Positions 1-7,596 of a DNA stretch of 10,632 bases are shown here, piece after piece. Position 1 is the first letter of the stretch, and every line of letters starts with the position of its first letter. Origin of the DNA: Ignavibacteriaceae bacterium (GTDB lineage Bacteria > Bacteroidota > Ignavibacteria > Ignavibacteriales > Ignavibacteriaceae); assembly GCA_013388525.1 (NCBI GenBank), contig JACAFA010000175.1, forward strand, positions 1 through 10,632, read 5' to 3'. The translations under genes and the position numbers were made by a program. The notes under the pieces were generated by a model. That model was not told the origin of the DNA. It did not search any database and saw only the letters and a program-made list of their open reading frames with translations.

Positions 1-225
1 AACCCTGTAACAAAAATAACATTCACGATGCCTGAGACAGGAGAAGTAAAACTGACGGTGTACAATGTAGTAGGAGAGAAAGTGAAAGAACTGATCAATG
101 GAAAGCTTGAGAAAGGGAGACACAGTGTAGAGTTCGACGGAAGAGAACTATCGAGCGGAATGTATATTTACCGTTTGGAGACGGACAGGTTTTCAGATCA
201 GAAAAAAATGATTCTGATTAAATGA
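1..225 (+). CDS. C-terminal sorting domain of a secreted protein (5' partial)
   Basis: This is the 3' end of a gene that begins before the window. The frame is open from base 1 (first residues NPVTKITF), so the ATG at 28 is an internal methionine and not a start. The 74 visible residues are most of a Por-secretion (type IX, type A) C-terminal sorting domain. They show the beta-rich pattern VKLTVYNVVGEKVKELI, then VEFDGRELSSGMYIYRLE, and a basic end, KKMILIK. The domain targets a protein for export across the outer membrane by the T9SS and is normally removed at the surface. The initial NP is probably the end of the NYPNPFNP-type core, just outside the window. The nature of the missing body cannot be told. 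Codons favour GTA, GAA, AAA and CTG with little T, unlike the next gene but like the end of the last gene in the window. Confidence 0.85.
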   Translation, partial: NPVTKITFTMPETGEVKLTVYNVVGEKVKELINGKLEKGRHSVEFDGRELSSGMYIYRLETDRFSDQKKMILIK

Positions 226-400
226 TTATTTAATATTTTTTTAATAGGGGATTAGTTCATATTACTTTTAATTTTAAGGCGGGGAATATGTATCGCTTCA
301 AACGGGGAAATGATAATGTGTCATAAGTATAAAGAATACCTTTTAATCAAATAAATAAACCTCTGTATAATTATTACAGTTAAATTAAAGGAGCGTTCTT
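226..400. other. Intergenic spacer before the kelch gene
   Basis: An AT-rich spacer. No GC-rich hairpin followed by a T-run is visible after the stop at 225, so no intrinsic terminator is assigned to the upstream gene. The words GCGGGGAATATG and ACGGGGAAATG occur about 25 bases apart as an imperfect repeat of unknown meaning. No small ORF with a ribosome binding site was found. Confidence 0.5.
366..371 (+). promoter_or_regulatory. Candidate -10 box (TATAAT)
   Basis: A perfect TATAAT lies 29 bases before the kelch gene start, which would give a short leader of about 20 nt containing the Shine-Dalgarno sequence AAAGGAG at 387-393. No convincing -35 box lies 16-18 bases upstream, and the region is AT-rich, so this may be chance. 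Confidence 0.22.
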
Positions 401-1999
401 ATGAAAAATATTCTACTTGCTATTCTTACATTCATTATTATCTCTCCTTTTGTACTTGCCCAAAATGAATATGACGAGTATCAGATCTGGCTTGAAGAAT
501 TTGGCGAAGTAAAAGGCACCCAGCTGCTCTCAGGTTCGGATCCCGTTTCTGAGGGATCGACGTGGACAAGCATTGCCGATGCACCAAATGTATTTGGCAG
601 ATCCACTGCAGGTGTGATCGGGGACTATCTTTACATTCATACTTCGCAAAGCCTGAACTCACTGGCAATTGCACTTTATCTTCCAACTATGACCTGGGTT
701 GCTTCAACTTCCTGTCTATATCCATCATTCAACAATGCTTATTGCGTTGCTAACGGAGAGCTTTACAAATTGTCCGGTTCCGGTTTTGAAAAATTTACTC
801 CTGCCGGTGACGGTACAGGAACCTGGACAGGCTTAACTAATGGACCTTCAACTATAACTAATGCTCAGAACTCCATGACGTGGGATGGCGGAAGTTATAT
901 TTACGTCCAGAGTTCATCAACTTCATCTCCTTATACATCTTATCTTCAGAGGTATCATATAACAAACGGAACCTGGGAAGCAAGAACAGGCTCCACATAT
1001 CCAAGAAGATATGCCGGTATGACTTACCTTAACGGATTTATTTATATGATAGGCGGATTATTGAGTGATGGTTCTCCGGCTAATATCTGCCAGAAGTATG
1101 ATGTTGCAACCGATACCTGGTCACAAATTGCTTCAGCTCCCGAAGTGCTGAACTTTACAAAATGGACAGTAACTAACGACGGTTATTATGTTTACTTAGT
1201 TGGTTCCGGTGGAGGTTATTCAAGCTGGCCTTTATCGGACAAAGTCTATTACTACGATCCGGTTGCAGACATATGGACTTTTGAAAGCACTCTTCCTGCG
1301 CCACGAGGGCTTGCAATGGGTCTTTTTGTCCCCGGTTACTTTAGAATGTTCTTCGGTGGTGGAAACGATGGTACAAGTGGAACTGCTTATCAGAATGATT
1401 GCTGGGAAGGAACCGGTGGTCCCTATATTCCTGTTGAACTTGCTTCCCTCACTGCTGAAGCCTCGGGAAACAATGTACTGCTAAGCTGGATGACAGCTAC
1501 TGAAACTAATAATTCACATTTCGCTGTTGAAAGAAGTGCTGATAATAAAAGCTTCACACAGATCGGCTCTGTAAAAGGATTTGGAACAACAACCACTCCG
1601 CAATATTATACCTTTAAAGATGAAAACCTTTCTGCAGGTAATTACTTTTACAGATTAAAGCAGTTTGACATCGACGGTAAGTTCAGATATTCACAGATTG
1701 TGGAAACTCAGATTGCACCGGCAGGATTTTCACTTGAGCAGAATTATCCGAATCCATTTAATCCATCTACAAAGATTAAATTTTCGATTCCGCAAAATCC
1801 GGTTTCCGGTTTTACGAACGTCACTCTGAAAATCTATGATATGCTTGGAAATGAAATTGCTGTTCTTGTAAATGAGAACAAACCTTCAGGCATTTATGAA
1901 ATCAGTTTTGATGCTTCCGGGCTTTCAAGCGGAATCTATTTCTATAAGCTTCAGGCCGGGGCGATGTCCGAAATCAGAAAGATGACCTTACTCAGATAA
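401..1999 (+). CDS. Secreted kelch-type beta-propeller protein with T9SS sorting domain
   Basis: Predicted exported or surface protein of 532 residues. A signal peptide (about 1-20, hydrophobic run after KN, cleavage after VLA) is followed by a kelch-like propeller at about 54-340. Roughly six blades can be read, each with hydrophobic strands and a late Trp, such as YMIGG (215-219) with YDVATDTW (233-240), and YYYDPVADIW (283-292). A P-V-E-L linker and fibronectin-like module occupy about 343-436. The sorting domain starts near 442, with NYPNPFNP at 448-455 and the end IRKMTLLR. The start is supported by AAAGGAG at 387-393, seven bases before the ATG. Kelch propellers usually bind proteins or glycans, but no catalytic residues are evident, so the ligand is unknown. 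The gene stands alone and is followed by a bidirectional hairpin. Unlike the fragment at 1-225, its sorting-domain codons match the rest of the gene. Confidence 0.88.
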   Translation: MKNILLAILTFIIISPFVLAQNEYDEYQIWLEEFGEVKGTQLLSGSDPVSEGSTWTSIADAPNVFGRSTAGVIGDYLYIHTSQSLNSLAIALYLPTMTWVASTSCLYPSFNNAYCVANGELYKLSGSGFEKFTPAGDGTGTWTGLTNGPSTITNAQNSMTWDGGSYIYVQSSSTSSPYTSYLQRYHITNGTWEARTGSTYPRRYAGMTYLNGFIYMIGGLLSDGSPANICQKYDVATDTWSQIASAPEVLNFTKWTVTNDGYYVYLVGSGGGYSSWPLSDKVYYYDPVADIWTFESTLPAPRGLAMGLFVPGYFRMFFGGGNDGTSGTAYQNDCWEGTGGPYIPVELASLTAEASGNNVLLSWMTATETNNSHFAVERSADNKSFTQIGSVKGFGTTTTPQYYTFKDENLSAGNYFYRLKQFDIDGKFRYSQIVETQIAPAGFSLEQNYPNPFNPSTKIKFSIPQNPVSGFTNVTLKIYDMLGNEIAVLVNENKPSGIYEISFDASGLSSGIYFYKLQAGAMSEIRKMTLLR

Positions 2000-2041
2000 A
2001 ATCCTTTGAACTTAAAATTATCCGGAAATAATCCGATTATA

Positions 2042-2071
2042 AAAAATCCCGGTCTACTGATCGGGATTTTT
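2042..2071. terminator. Bidirectional intrinsic terminator
   Basis: A perfect 10-bp inverted repeat pairs 2042-2051 (AAAAATCCCG) with 2062-2071 (CGGGATTTTT). The stem extends inward by a G-T wobble and two more pairs to a 4-base loop, TACT. The A-run on one side and T-run on the other give a U-tract in both directions. It lies between the ends of two convergent genes (stops at 1999 and 2091), so it can serve both. Confidence 0.85.
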
Positions 2072-2090
2072 ATTTATCACTGATTCAATT

Positions 2091-3074
2091 TTACTTCAGG
2101 ATATCATCTTTGATTTCTTTCGGCGGATGCTCATGAAACGGGTGATGATCGGTCTCTTCTTCTTCTTTTATCACCACCGATGCCAGGATAGATATTACAA
2201 GCGTTGCAAGTATCACAATCAGTGAAGTCTGTACAGGAATATGCAGCCAGCCCGATATCAGCATTTTTACACCGATAAAAAGAAGGATAAATGATATTCC
2301 GTATTTCAAATAACGAAACAGGTTCAGTATACCGGATAATGCAAAGAATAAAGACCGCAGTCCAAGTATTGCAAAAAGATTTGAAGTAATTGCTATGAAA
2401 GGATTTTGTGTAATTGCAAGTACAGCCGGGATTGAATCAATTGCAAAAACCAGATCTGTTGATTCAAGCAGGACTACAGTGATAAACGCAACGGTCGCAT
2501 AAAGCTGTCCGTTTTCTCTTACAAAGAAATGATCACTGCCCACATCAGTTTTTATCTTGAATATTTTCTTTGCCGCTTTAACAAAAATATTATGATCGGG
2601 ATGTATCTCTTCTTCTTTTGAAAGAAACATTTTTATTGCCGTGAATACAAGCACCGCACCAAGCAGGTAAATCATAAAGTGAAATGCTTTTATTAATTCA
2701 ACCCCTGCGATAATGAATAATATTCTCAGTACAACTGCACCAATAATTCCCCACTTAAGAATTCTTGGCTGATTCTTTTCTTTTATTCCCATCATCGTAA
2801 AAATCAGGATGAACACAAAAAGATTATCAACTGATAAAGAATACTCAATCAGGTAGCCGGTAATAAATTCGAATGCTCTTATGTTTCCTTCAGGATAGAA
2901 AAAGTAAATTGCAGCCCCAAAAAGAAGTGCAGTTGTTATCCACAATGCAGTCCACGTAAGCGCTGTTCTGACTTTTATTTTTCCTTTGCGATGGTCCGTT
3001 ACATACATATCAATCGTGAAAACAAGTATGAACAGGACTACAAAAACCCCCCAGAGAATAGTTTCGACATCCAT
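2091..3074 (-). CDS. alx: Alx/TerC-family integral membrane protein, putative Mn2+/metal exporter
   Basis: A 327-residue inner-membrane protein with about nine hydrophobic segments, collinear with E. coli Alx (about 321 residues). TerC signatures are clear: EYSLSVDNLFVF at 77-88 and ESTDLVFAIDSIPAV at 204-218, whose acidic residues (D83, D207, D213) lie in membrane segments and probably bind the transported cation. DHFFVRENGQLYAT (181-194) and SNLFAILGLRSLFF (231-244) also match the Alx type. Family members are linked to manganese export and, in TerC operons, tellurite resistance; the substrate here is inferred. The cytosolic C-terminus (about 303-327) is unusually acidic and His-rich (DHHPFHEHPP). 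The start is supported by GGAG at 3082-3085, seven bases before the ATG. It is transcribed alone, 224 bases downstream of the mmd cluster on the same strand. Confidence 0.9.
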   Translation of the reverse strand: MDVETILWGVFVVLFILVFTIDMYVTDHRKGKIKVRTALTWTALWITTALLFGAAIYFFYPEGNIRAFEFITGYLIEYSLSVDNLFVFILIFTMMGIKEKNQPRILKWGIIGAVVLRILFIIAGVELIKAFHFMIYLLGAVLVFTAIKMFLSKEEEIHPDHNIFVKAAKKIFKIKTDVGSDHFFVRENGQLYATVAFITVVLLESTDLVFAIDSIPAVLAITQNPFIAITSNLFAILGLRSLFFALSGILNLFRYLKYGISFILLFIGVKMLISGWLHIPVQTSLIVILATLVISILASVVIKEEEETDHHPFHEHPPKEIKDDILK

Positions 3075-3298
3075 TATTAAACTCCGGTTTCTTTACTAAC
3101 GATGTTTTCAGAAAAGAAATACACTTCAGATAAAATAATTTTCTGAAGCAGTTTTTTAATTAGCCGGCTTAAGTAATTTGCTCAGCACACCTCGCTGTTA
3201 AAAGCACACACTTCAGGGCGGCTGCAAATGCCTTAATTCAGCAGGTTCAGGCTTAAAACTGATTCATCAAAAAAGCAGCACTAAAATAATCTTTATTC
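3075..3298 (-). other. Spacer and leader upstream of the Alx/TerC gene, with a hairpin
   Basis: This region holds the 3' flank of the mmd cluster and the 5' leader of the TerC-family gene. An inverted repeat pairs CTTCAGA (3124-3130) with TCTGAAG (3142-3148) around an AT-rich loop. On the plus strand it is followed by T6 (3152-3157), so it is terminator-like in the direction opposite to the genes. An 8-bp palindrome AGCCGGCT lies at 3162-3169. I looked for the yybP-ykoY Mn2+ riboswitch that precedes alx in E. coli and could not recognise its conserved core. No clear terminator for the mmd cluster was found. Confidence 0.4.
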
Positions 3299-4459
3299 TT
3301 ATAATAAAAACGACATTAAAATACCGGCTGCTACTGCTGAACCAATCACACCGGCTACATTCGGAGCCATTGCATGCATAAGCAGATGATTGGTATTATC
3401 GTATTGAAGCCCGATTATTTGTGATACCCGCGCGCTGTCGGGCACAGCAGATACACCTGCATTTCCGATGAGCGGATTGATTTTGTTTTCTTCGCTGAGA
3501 AACAGGTTCATAACTTTTGCGAAAAACACACCGCCGAACGTTGCAATCATAAATGAAATTGCACCAAGTGCAAATATCCCTACTGATTGCGGTGTGAGAA
3601 AAGTTGTAGCCTGAGTTGAAGCACCAACAGTAATTCCAATTAAAATTGTTACGATATCAATCATAGGACCTTTGGCTGTTTCTGCCAGTCTTTTAGTTAC
3701 TCCGCTTTCTTTCAGAAGATTTCCGAAGAATAACATGCCCAGCAGCGGCAACGCACTTGGAGTTAAAAAAGAAGTCAGAATTAATCCAATAATCGGGAAA
3801 AGCACCTTCTCGGTTTTTGAAACTGACCGCGGGGGTTTCATCCTTATTCGTCTTTCTTTATCGGTGGTTAACAGTTTCATTATCGGCGGCTGAATAACAG
3901 GTACTAATGCCATATATGAATATGCAGAAACTGCGATTGCACCAACCAGTTCAGGTGCGAGCTTTGAGGCAAGAAAAATTGCAGTCGGTCCATCCGCACC
4001 CCCGATAATGCCAATTGATGCTGCCTGCTCAGGCATAAATCCAAGCATTAATGCAAGCATATATGCACCAAATATTCCAAGCTGAGCTGCAGCACCCAGC
4101 AGTATGAGTTTCGGATTTGAAAGCAACGTTGAAAAATCGGTCATTGCTCCTATACCCAGGAAAATCAAAGGCGGGTAAATGCCTTTTATTACTCCGAAGT
4201 AAAGATAATTCATTACGCTTCCGGGTTCGTAAATACCCAGTTGTAAATTTGCACCCTGCAAAAAAGGAATGTTCCCGATCAGTATTCCAAACCCGATCGG
4301 AACCAGTAGAAGAGGTTCATATTCTTTTGCGATTGCAAGGTATATAAAGGCAAGCCCTACAAGAATCATAATAATATGACCATAAGTCATATTTGCAAAA
4401 GCAGTGTAGTGAACAAACTGCTCAATTCCATGCTTTAGGAATTCATAGAATCTATCCAT
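3299..4459 (-). CDS. mmdB: Na+-translocating methylmalonyl-CoA decarboxylase, beta subunit
   Basis: A 386-residue polytopic membrane protein of the OadB/MmdB/GcdB family. It decarboxylates carboxybiotin on the carrier protein and couples this to Na+ export. The family motif GGADGPTA is at 153-160, and D156 corresponds to the essential Asp203 of Klebsiella OadB. Y182 matches Tyr229 by spacing. In NPLIGNAGVSAVPDSARV (328-345), N328, G332, S337 and R344 match N373, G377, S382 and R389 of that enzyme. All known Na+/proton-pathway residues therefore appear to be kept. The hydrophilic loop at about 199-218 (DKERRIRMKPPRS) is cytosolic by charge. It is the last gene of the cluster, starting two bases after the biotin-carrier stop (TAACTATG) with GGTGAG as a possible ribosome binding site. 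The family assignment is very secure; the choice of methylmalonyl-CoA over oxaloacetate or glutaconyl-CoA rests on the neighbours. Confidence 0.95.
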   Translation of the reverse strand: MDRFYEFLKHGIEQFVHYTAFANMTYGHIIMILVGLAFIYLAIAKEYEPLLLVPIGFGILIGNIPFLQGANLQLGIYEPGSVMNYLYFGVIKGIYPPLIFLGIGAMTDFSTLLSNPKLILLGAAAQLGIFGAYMLALMLGFMPEQAASIGIIGGADGPTAIFLASKLAPELVGAIAVSAYSYMALVPVIQPPIMKLLTTDKERRIRMKPPRSVSKTEKVLFPIIGLILTSFLTPSALPLLGMLFFGNLLKESGVTKRLAETAKGPMIDIVTILIGITVGASTQATTFLTPQSVGIFALGAISFMIATFGGVFFAKVMNLFLSEENKINPLIGNAGVSAVPDSARVSQIIGLQYDNTNHLLMHAMAPNVAGVIGSAVAAGILMSFLL

Positions 4460-4461
4460 AG

Positions 4462-4905
4462 TTACTCACCAATCTCGATTAGAATATCACCTTCAAGAAC
4501 ACTATCACCTTTTCTGACCTTTATTAACTTAATAGTGCCTGCTTTATCAGCATTAATATTGTTTTCCATTTTCATTGCTTCGAGAGTAATCAGCTTGGTT
4601 CCGGGGGTGACCCTGTCGCCTTCTTTTACGTGAACATCAAGAATTACTCCCGGCAAAGGTGATTTAATATGACCGGCGCCTTTAGGTGCTGTCGGTGCGC
4701 TTGTTTTTAGCTGTGAAGGTGCCGTATCGGTTGATGGTACTGCAACCGAACGCACTAATTTGGGCGTTTTAGTCGAAGATATTTTTCTGTCTACTTCAAC
4801 TTTATAAATAGTCCCGTTTACTTCTATCTCAGCAATGTTCTCTTCTACGTCGAGAACTTTTACATCGTATTTATTTCCCTGGATTGTAAACTTAAAATTT
4901 TTCAT
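4462..4905 (-). CDS. mmdC: Biotin carboxyl carrier subunit of methylmalonyl-CoA decarboxylase
   Basis: A 147-residue biotinyl protein that shuttles the carboxyl group from MmdA to MmdB. It has an N-terminal beta-rich segment (about 1-42), a flexible Ala/Pro/Ser/Thr linker (about 43-78) and a C-terminal biotinyl domain (about 79-147). The biotinylation motif EAMKMEN is at 109-115 with K112 as the acceptor lysine, and the domain also shows SPLPGVILDVHVKEGD (82-97). The linker is the swinging-arm type seen in sodium-pump decarboxylases, and the short length with no biotin carboxylase domain fits a separate carrier subunit. The start is supported by TAAGGA at 4915-4920, which overlaps the stop of the upstream gene; only 12 bases separate the two genes. 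A biotin ligase must be encoded elsewhere. Confidence 0.94.
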   Translation of the reverse strand: MKNFKFTIQGNKYDVKVLDVEENIAEIEVNGTIYKVEVDRKISSTKTPKLVRSVAVPSTDTAPSQLKTSAPTAPKGAGHIKSPLPGVILDVHVKEGDRVTPGTKLITLEAMKMENNINADKAGTIKLIKVRKGDSVLEGDILIEIGE

Positions 4906-4917
4906 CTCTGATCTTCC

Positions 4918-5331
4918 TTATCTTGGATGTTGTCTTAAACCGTATATTTTAGAACTCCACGGCGAGTAAATTTTTGATGCCCTGTTGATTGTTAGTATCG
5001 CTGTCTCTTCATCGTGCACTTCCTGGAAGTACAGATGAAGCGCCATTGCTATTGCAGCATTTACTTCGCCCGGGATTGAAATGTCTTTCTTCTCTTTGTC
5101 TATTATACCCTCCCTGCGCAGCAATCTTCTTAGTTTAAGTGTCAGTACTTTTGAAATATTGTAAAACACAAGATACAAAAGCAGAAGCGCTATGAACACA
5201 ATTACATACCCGATAACTGTCATCCCTAATCCATAGGGATCAACCTGCTTAAAGAATTCTGATTTACCTGTTTTGCTTAATGTATCTGTTATTGCCTGCT
5301 GTGTTTGTAAAAGTAACATTTGTATTCTCAT
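4918..5331 (-). CDS. mmdD: Small membrane subunit (OadG/MmdD type) of the Na+-pumping decarboxylase
   Basis: A 137-residue protein with one membrane segment (about 36-57, GMTVIGYVIVFIALLLLYLV), flanked on the cytosolic side by a basic stretch (KLRRLLRR, 66-73). This is the shape of the OadG/MmdD family, which anchors and stabilises the complex by bridging the soluble alpha subunit and the membrane beta subunit. The second half has EVNAAIAMALHLYF (89-102) and ends with YSPWSSKIYGLRQHPR (122-137), a tail I associate with decarboxylase gamma/delta subunits of this lineage. The start ATG shares its A with the stop of mmdA (TAATG) and no Shine-Dalgarno sequence is evident, so translation is probably coupled. 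Met5 is an alternative start. Sequence conservation in this family is low, so position between mmdA and mmdC is strong support. Confidence 0.88.
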   Translation of the reverse strand: MRIQMLLLQTQQAITDTLSKTGKSEFFKQVDPYGLGMTVIGYVIVFIALLLLYLVFYNISKVLTLKLRRLLRREGIIDKEKKDISIPGEVNAAIAMALHLYFQEVHDEETAILTINRASKIYSPWSSKIYGLRQHPR

Positions 5332-5333
5332 TA
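5329..5333 (-). promoter_or_regulatory. Stop-start overlap TAATG between mmdA and mmdD
   Basis: On the minus strand the mmdA stop TAA and the mmdD start ATG share one A. With no ribosome binding site before the ATG, reinitiation by terminating ribosomes is the likely way mmdD is translated, which would keep subunit ratios linked. Confidence 0.7.
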
Positions 5334-6890
5334 AAGTGGAATGTTTGAATGTTTCTTCGGAGGATTTATATCCTTCTTTGTTTTAAGTGATTCCAGTGCT
5401 CTTATCACTCTGAATCTTGTATTACGCGGTTCTATTACATCATCAATATAACCGTATTTAGCTGCTACGTAAGGGGTAGCAAATTTCTTTTTGTACTCTT
5501 CTTCTTTTGACTGCAGAAACTTCATTCTCTCTTCAAGATCCTGGATATCTTTGTATTCCTTGCTGTAAAGAATTTCGATTGCACCTTTTGGACCCATAAC
5601 TGCTATTTCAGCACCGGGCCACGAATAGTTAATATCACCGCGAAGATGTTTCGAGCTCATTACATCATACGCGCCGCCGTATGCTTTCCTTAATATCACA
5701 GTAACTTTGGGCACGGTTGCTTCTCCGTATGCAAACAAGAGTTTTGCACCGTGAATTATTATTCCTCCGTATTCCTGTGCGGTGCCGGGTAAAAATCCCG
5801 GAACATCAACAAATGTTACTATCGGTACATTGAATGCATCACAGAACCTGACAAACCTTGCAGCTTTTCTTGAAGAATTAATATCGAGAACTCCGGCAAG
5901 ATAGTTTGGTTGATTTGCTACTATTCCCACGGGCATTCCGTTAAATCTTGCAAACCCGGTAATAATGTTCGGTGCAAAATGTCTCCCGACTTCAAGGAAT
6001 TCATTATAGTCTACAACGGCGTGAACAACATCTTTAACGTCATAAGGTTTACCCGGATTTTCAGGAACTATTTCATTCAAATGATCTTCAAGCCGGTCTA
6101 TCGGATCGTTGCAGGGAATGATCGGCGGGTCTTCCAGATTATTCTGCGGCAGATAGCTTAATAGTTTTCTTATAAGCTGAATTCCTTCTTCTTCTGTGTC
6201 GGCTACAAAATGAGTAACACCTGACTTTGAACCGTGAACCATCGCACCGCCAAGCTGTTCTTCATCCACAACTTCGCCCGTAACGGTTTTTACAACCTTC
6301 GGTCCGGTTACGAACATATAGCTTGTTTCCTTCGACATAATAATGAAGTCGGTTAATGCAGGTGAGTAAACTGCGCCGCCTGCACAGGGACCAAATACCG
6401 CAGAGATTTGCGGAACCACTCCCGATGCTAAAATATTCCTTTGAAATATTTCTGCGTAGCCGCCAAGACTTTTTACACCTTCCTGTATTCTTGCACCGCC
6501 GCTGTCGTTTATTCCGATTATCGGGGCACCAACTTTCATTGCCTTGTCCATTATCTTGCAAATCTTTTGTGCATACATTTCTGAAAGCGAACCGCCGAAC
6601 ACCGTAAAGTCCTGCGAAAAAACATAAACAAGTCTTCCGTCAATTGTTCCGTAGCCTGTAACTACTCCATCGGAGAGATATGTTTCTTTATCCAGTCCAA
6701 AATCGATGCTTCTGTGTGATACAAACATATCGAACTCTTCAAAGCTTCCTTCATCAAGAAGCAGATCGATACGTTCGCGTGCAGTAAGCTTGCCTTTTTT
6801 ATGCTGCGAGTCAATTCTTTTTTCACCCCCGCCAAGCCTTGCCTGGTCCCTGAGCGCCATCAATTCTTTTATTTTATCCTGTATTGCCAT
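5331..6890 (-). CDS. mmdA: Methylmalonyl-CoA decarboxylase alpha subunit (carboxyltransferase)
   Basis: A 519-residue acyl-CoA carboxyltransferase of the PccB/MmdA family, the usual length. It transfers the carboxyl group between (S)-methylmalonyl-CoA and biotin on MmdC, giving propionyl-CoA. Two crotonase-like halves are visible. The N-terminal half carries [11 protein letters not shown] (128-138) and [12 protein letters not shown] (167-178). The C-terminal half carries [20 protein letters not shown] (364-383) and [16 protein letters not shown] (401-416). The GG pairs in these motifs form the oxyanion holes. D409 in AYDVM corresponds, from memory, to the Asp that favours propionyl over acetyl substrates in actinobacterial PccB. 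By sequence alone it could be a propionyl-CoA carboxylase beta subunit. The adjacent beta and OadG-type subunits and the lack of a biotin carboxylase gene point to the Na+-pumping decarboxylase. Its ribosome binding site is weak (TTGGAAAA), and 55 bases separate it from mce. Confidence 0.95.
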   Translation of the reverse strand: MAIQDKIKELMALRDQARLGGGEKRIDSQHKKGKLTARERIDLLLDEGSFEEFDMFVSHRSIDFGLDKETYLSDGVVTGYGTIDGRLVYVFSQDFTVFGGSLSEMYAQKICKIMDKAMKVGAPIIGINDSGGARIQEGVKSLGGYAEIFQRNILASGVVPQISAVFGPCAGGAVYSPALTDFIIMSKETSYMFVTGPKVVKTVTGEVVDEEQLGGAMVHGSKSGVTHFVADTEEEGIQLIRKLLSYLPQNNLEDPPIIPCNDPIDRLEDHLNEIVPENPGKPYDVKDVVHAVVDYNEFLEVGRHFAPNIITGFARFNGMPVGIVANQPNYLAGVLDINSSRKAARFVRFCDAFNVPIVTFVDVPGFLPGTAQEYGGIIIHGAKLLFAYGEATVPKVTVILRKAYGGAYDVMSSKHLRGDINYSWPGAEIAVMGPKGAIEILYSKEYKDIQDLEERMKFLQSKEEEYKKKFATPYVAAKYGYIDDVIEPRNTRFRVIRALESLKTKKDINPPKKHSNIPL

Positions 6891-6945
6891 TTGTAATTTT
6901 CCAATGATTAAAATTAAGTAGAGTTATTTTTATCGCATTAAAACA

Positions 6946-7353
6946 TCAATCCGGTTTTTCGCATAGTTCGGTAAGCACACCGAATGTTGATTTTGGATGA
7001 AGAAAAGCAATGTTCAATCCTTCGGCGCCTTTGCGTGCGTGCTCGTCAATTAACTGCACACCTTTTGATTTCACCTGCTGAAGTTTTTCTTCAAGTCCCT
7101 TTACAGCAAATGCGATGTGGTGAATGCCTTCTCCTTTTTTTTCAATGAATTTTCCGATCGGACCCTCGGGTGATGTTGATTCCAGGAGCTCGATCTTTGT
7201 CTGCCCCACCATAAAAAATGCAGTCTTTACTTTCTGATCGGCTACTTCTTCAACGGCGTAGCATTTAAGCCCGAGCACTTCTTCATAATACCTGATTGAT
7301 TCGTTAAGATTTTTAACTGCGATTCCAATATGTTCAATGTGAGATATACTCAT
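6946..7353 (-). CDS. mce: Methylmalonyl-CoA epimerase
   Basis: A 135-residue vicinal-oxygen-chelate (glyoxalase-fold) protein that interconverts the (R)- and (S)-methylmalonyl-CoA epimers, joining the B12-dependent mutase to the decarboxylase encoded next to it. Two paired modules are visible: HIEHIGIAVKNL (5-16) with TKIELLEST (52-60), and GIHHIAFAVKGLEEK (76-90) with LHPKSTFGVLTEL (118-130). The expected metal ligands are H8, E55 (Gln in the Propionibacterium enzyme), H79 and E129. Length is typical. The start is well supported by AGAGGAA at 7356-7362, shortly before the ATG. It is the first gene of the cluster, so the cluster promoter should lie just upstream, between about 7363 and 7600. 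I could not assign a convincing promoter there. Confidence 0.95.
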   Translation of the reverse strand: MSISHIEHIGIAVKNLNESIRYYEEVLGLKCYAVEEVADQKVKTAFFMVGQTKIELLESTSPEGPIGKFIEKKGEGIHHIAFAVKGLEEKLQQVKSKGVQLIDEHARKGAEGLNIAFLHPKSTFGVLTELCEKPD

Positions 7354-7596
7354 AATTCCTCTTTGATTTACTCATTTAACACTGCGCAAAAATTGAGCAG
7401 ATCCAATTATTTGGTCATTTATCGCCCTGACTTGGCAAACCATATGCCACGGGCAATTATTAACCAGGTTGTGTTTAAGTAATCTATGTAATGATTTTTT
7501 TTTCTGAAATGCTGTATCATTTATTTTATTTCTAAATAGTGAGAAAAGTTTAATCAGTACTAAGAAGATAAAATCGATCATAATTCATTTGGTGGT
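7354..7596. other. Upstream region of the mce-mmd cluster
   Basis: AT-rich and without a supported gene. It should hold the minus-strand promoter of the cluster, but neither a TTGACA/TATAAT pair nor a Bacteroidota-type TAnnTTTG box stands out. A minus-strand open frame at 7372-7581 (69 codons) has no ribosome binding site and no recognisable motif, and is not called. A T9 run is present near 7496. Confidence 0.45.

Noticed and set aside
3075..3298. yybP-ykoY manganese riboswitch before the Alx/TerC gene
   Set aside because: I could not find the conserved core sequence on the minus strand. A covariance search would be decisive.
3299..5331. Oxaloacetate decarboxylase Na+ pump
   Set aside because: The alpha subunit would be a pyruvate-carboxylase-like TIM-barrel protein. 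Here it is a PccB/MmdA-type carboxyltransferase next to methylmalonyl-CoA epimerase.
5331..6890. Propionyl-CoA or acetyl-CoA carboxylase beta subunit
   Set aside because: No biotin carboxylase gene is adjacent, while the Na+-pump beta subunit and OadG-type subunit are. The decarboxylase reading explains all four genes.
5910..6921. Several 70-100 codon frames on both strands within mmdA
   Set aside because: They overlap a highly conserved carboxyltransferase gene in other frames and have no motifs of their own.
7372..7581. Minus-strand 69-codon open frame upstream of mce
   Set aside because: No ribosome binding site, no recognisable domain, and an unusual codon mix; it more likely spans the leader of the mce-mmd cluster. 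A remnant of an older gene cannot be excluded.
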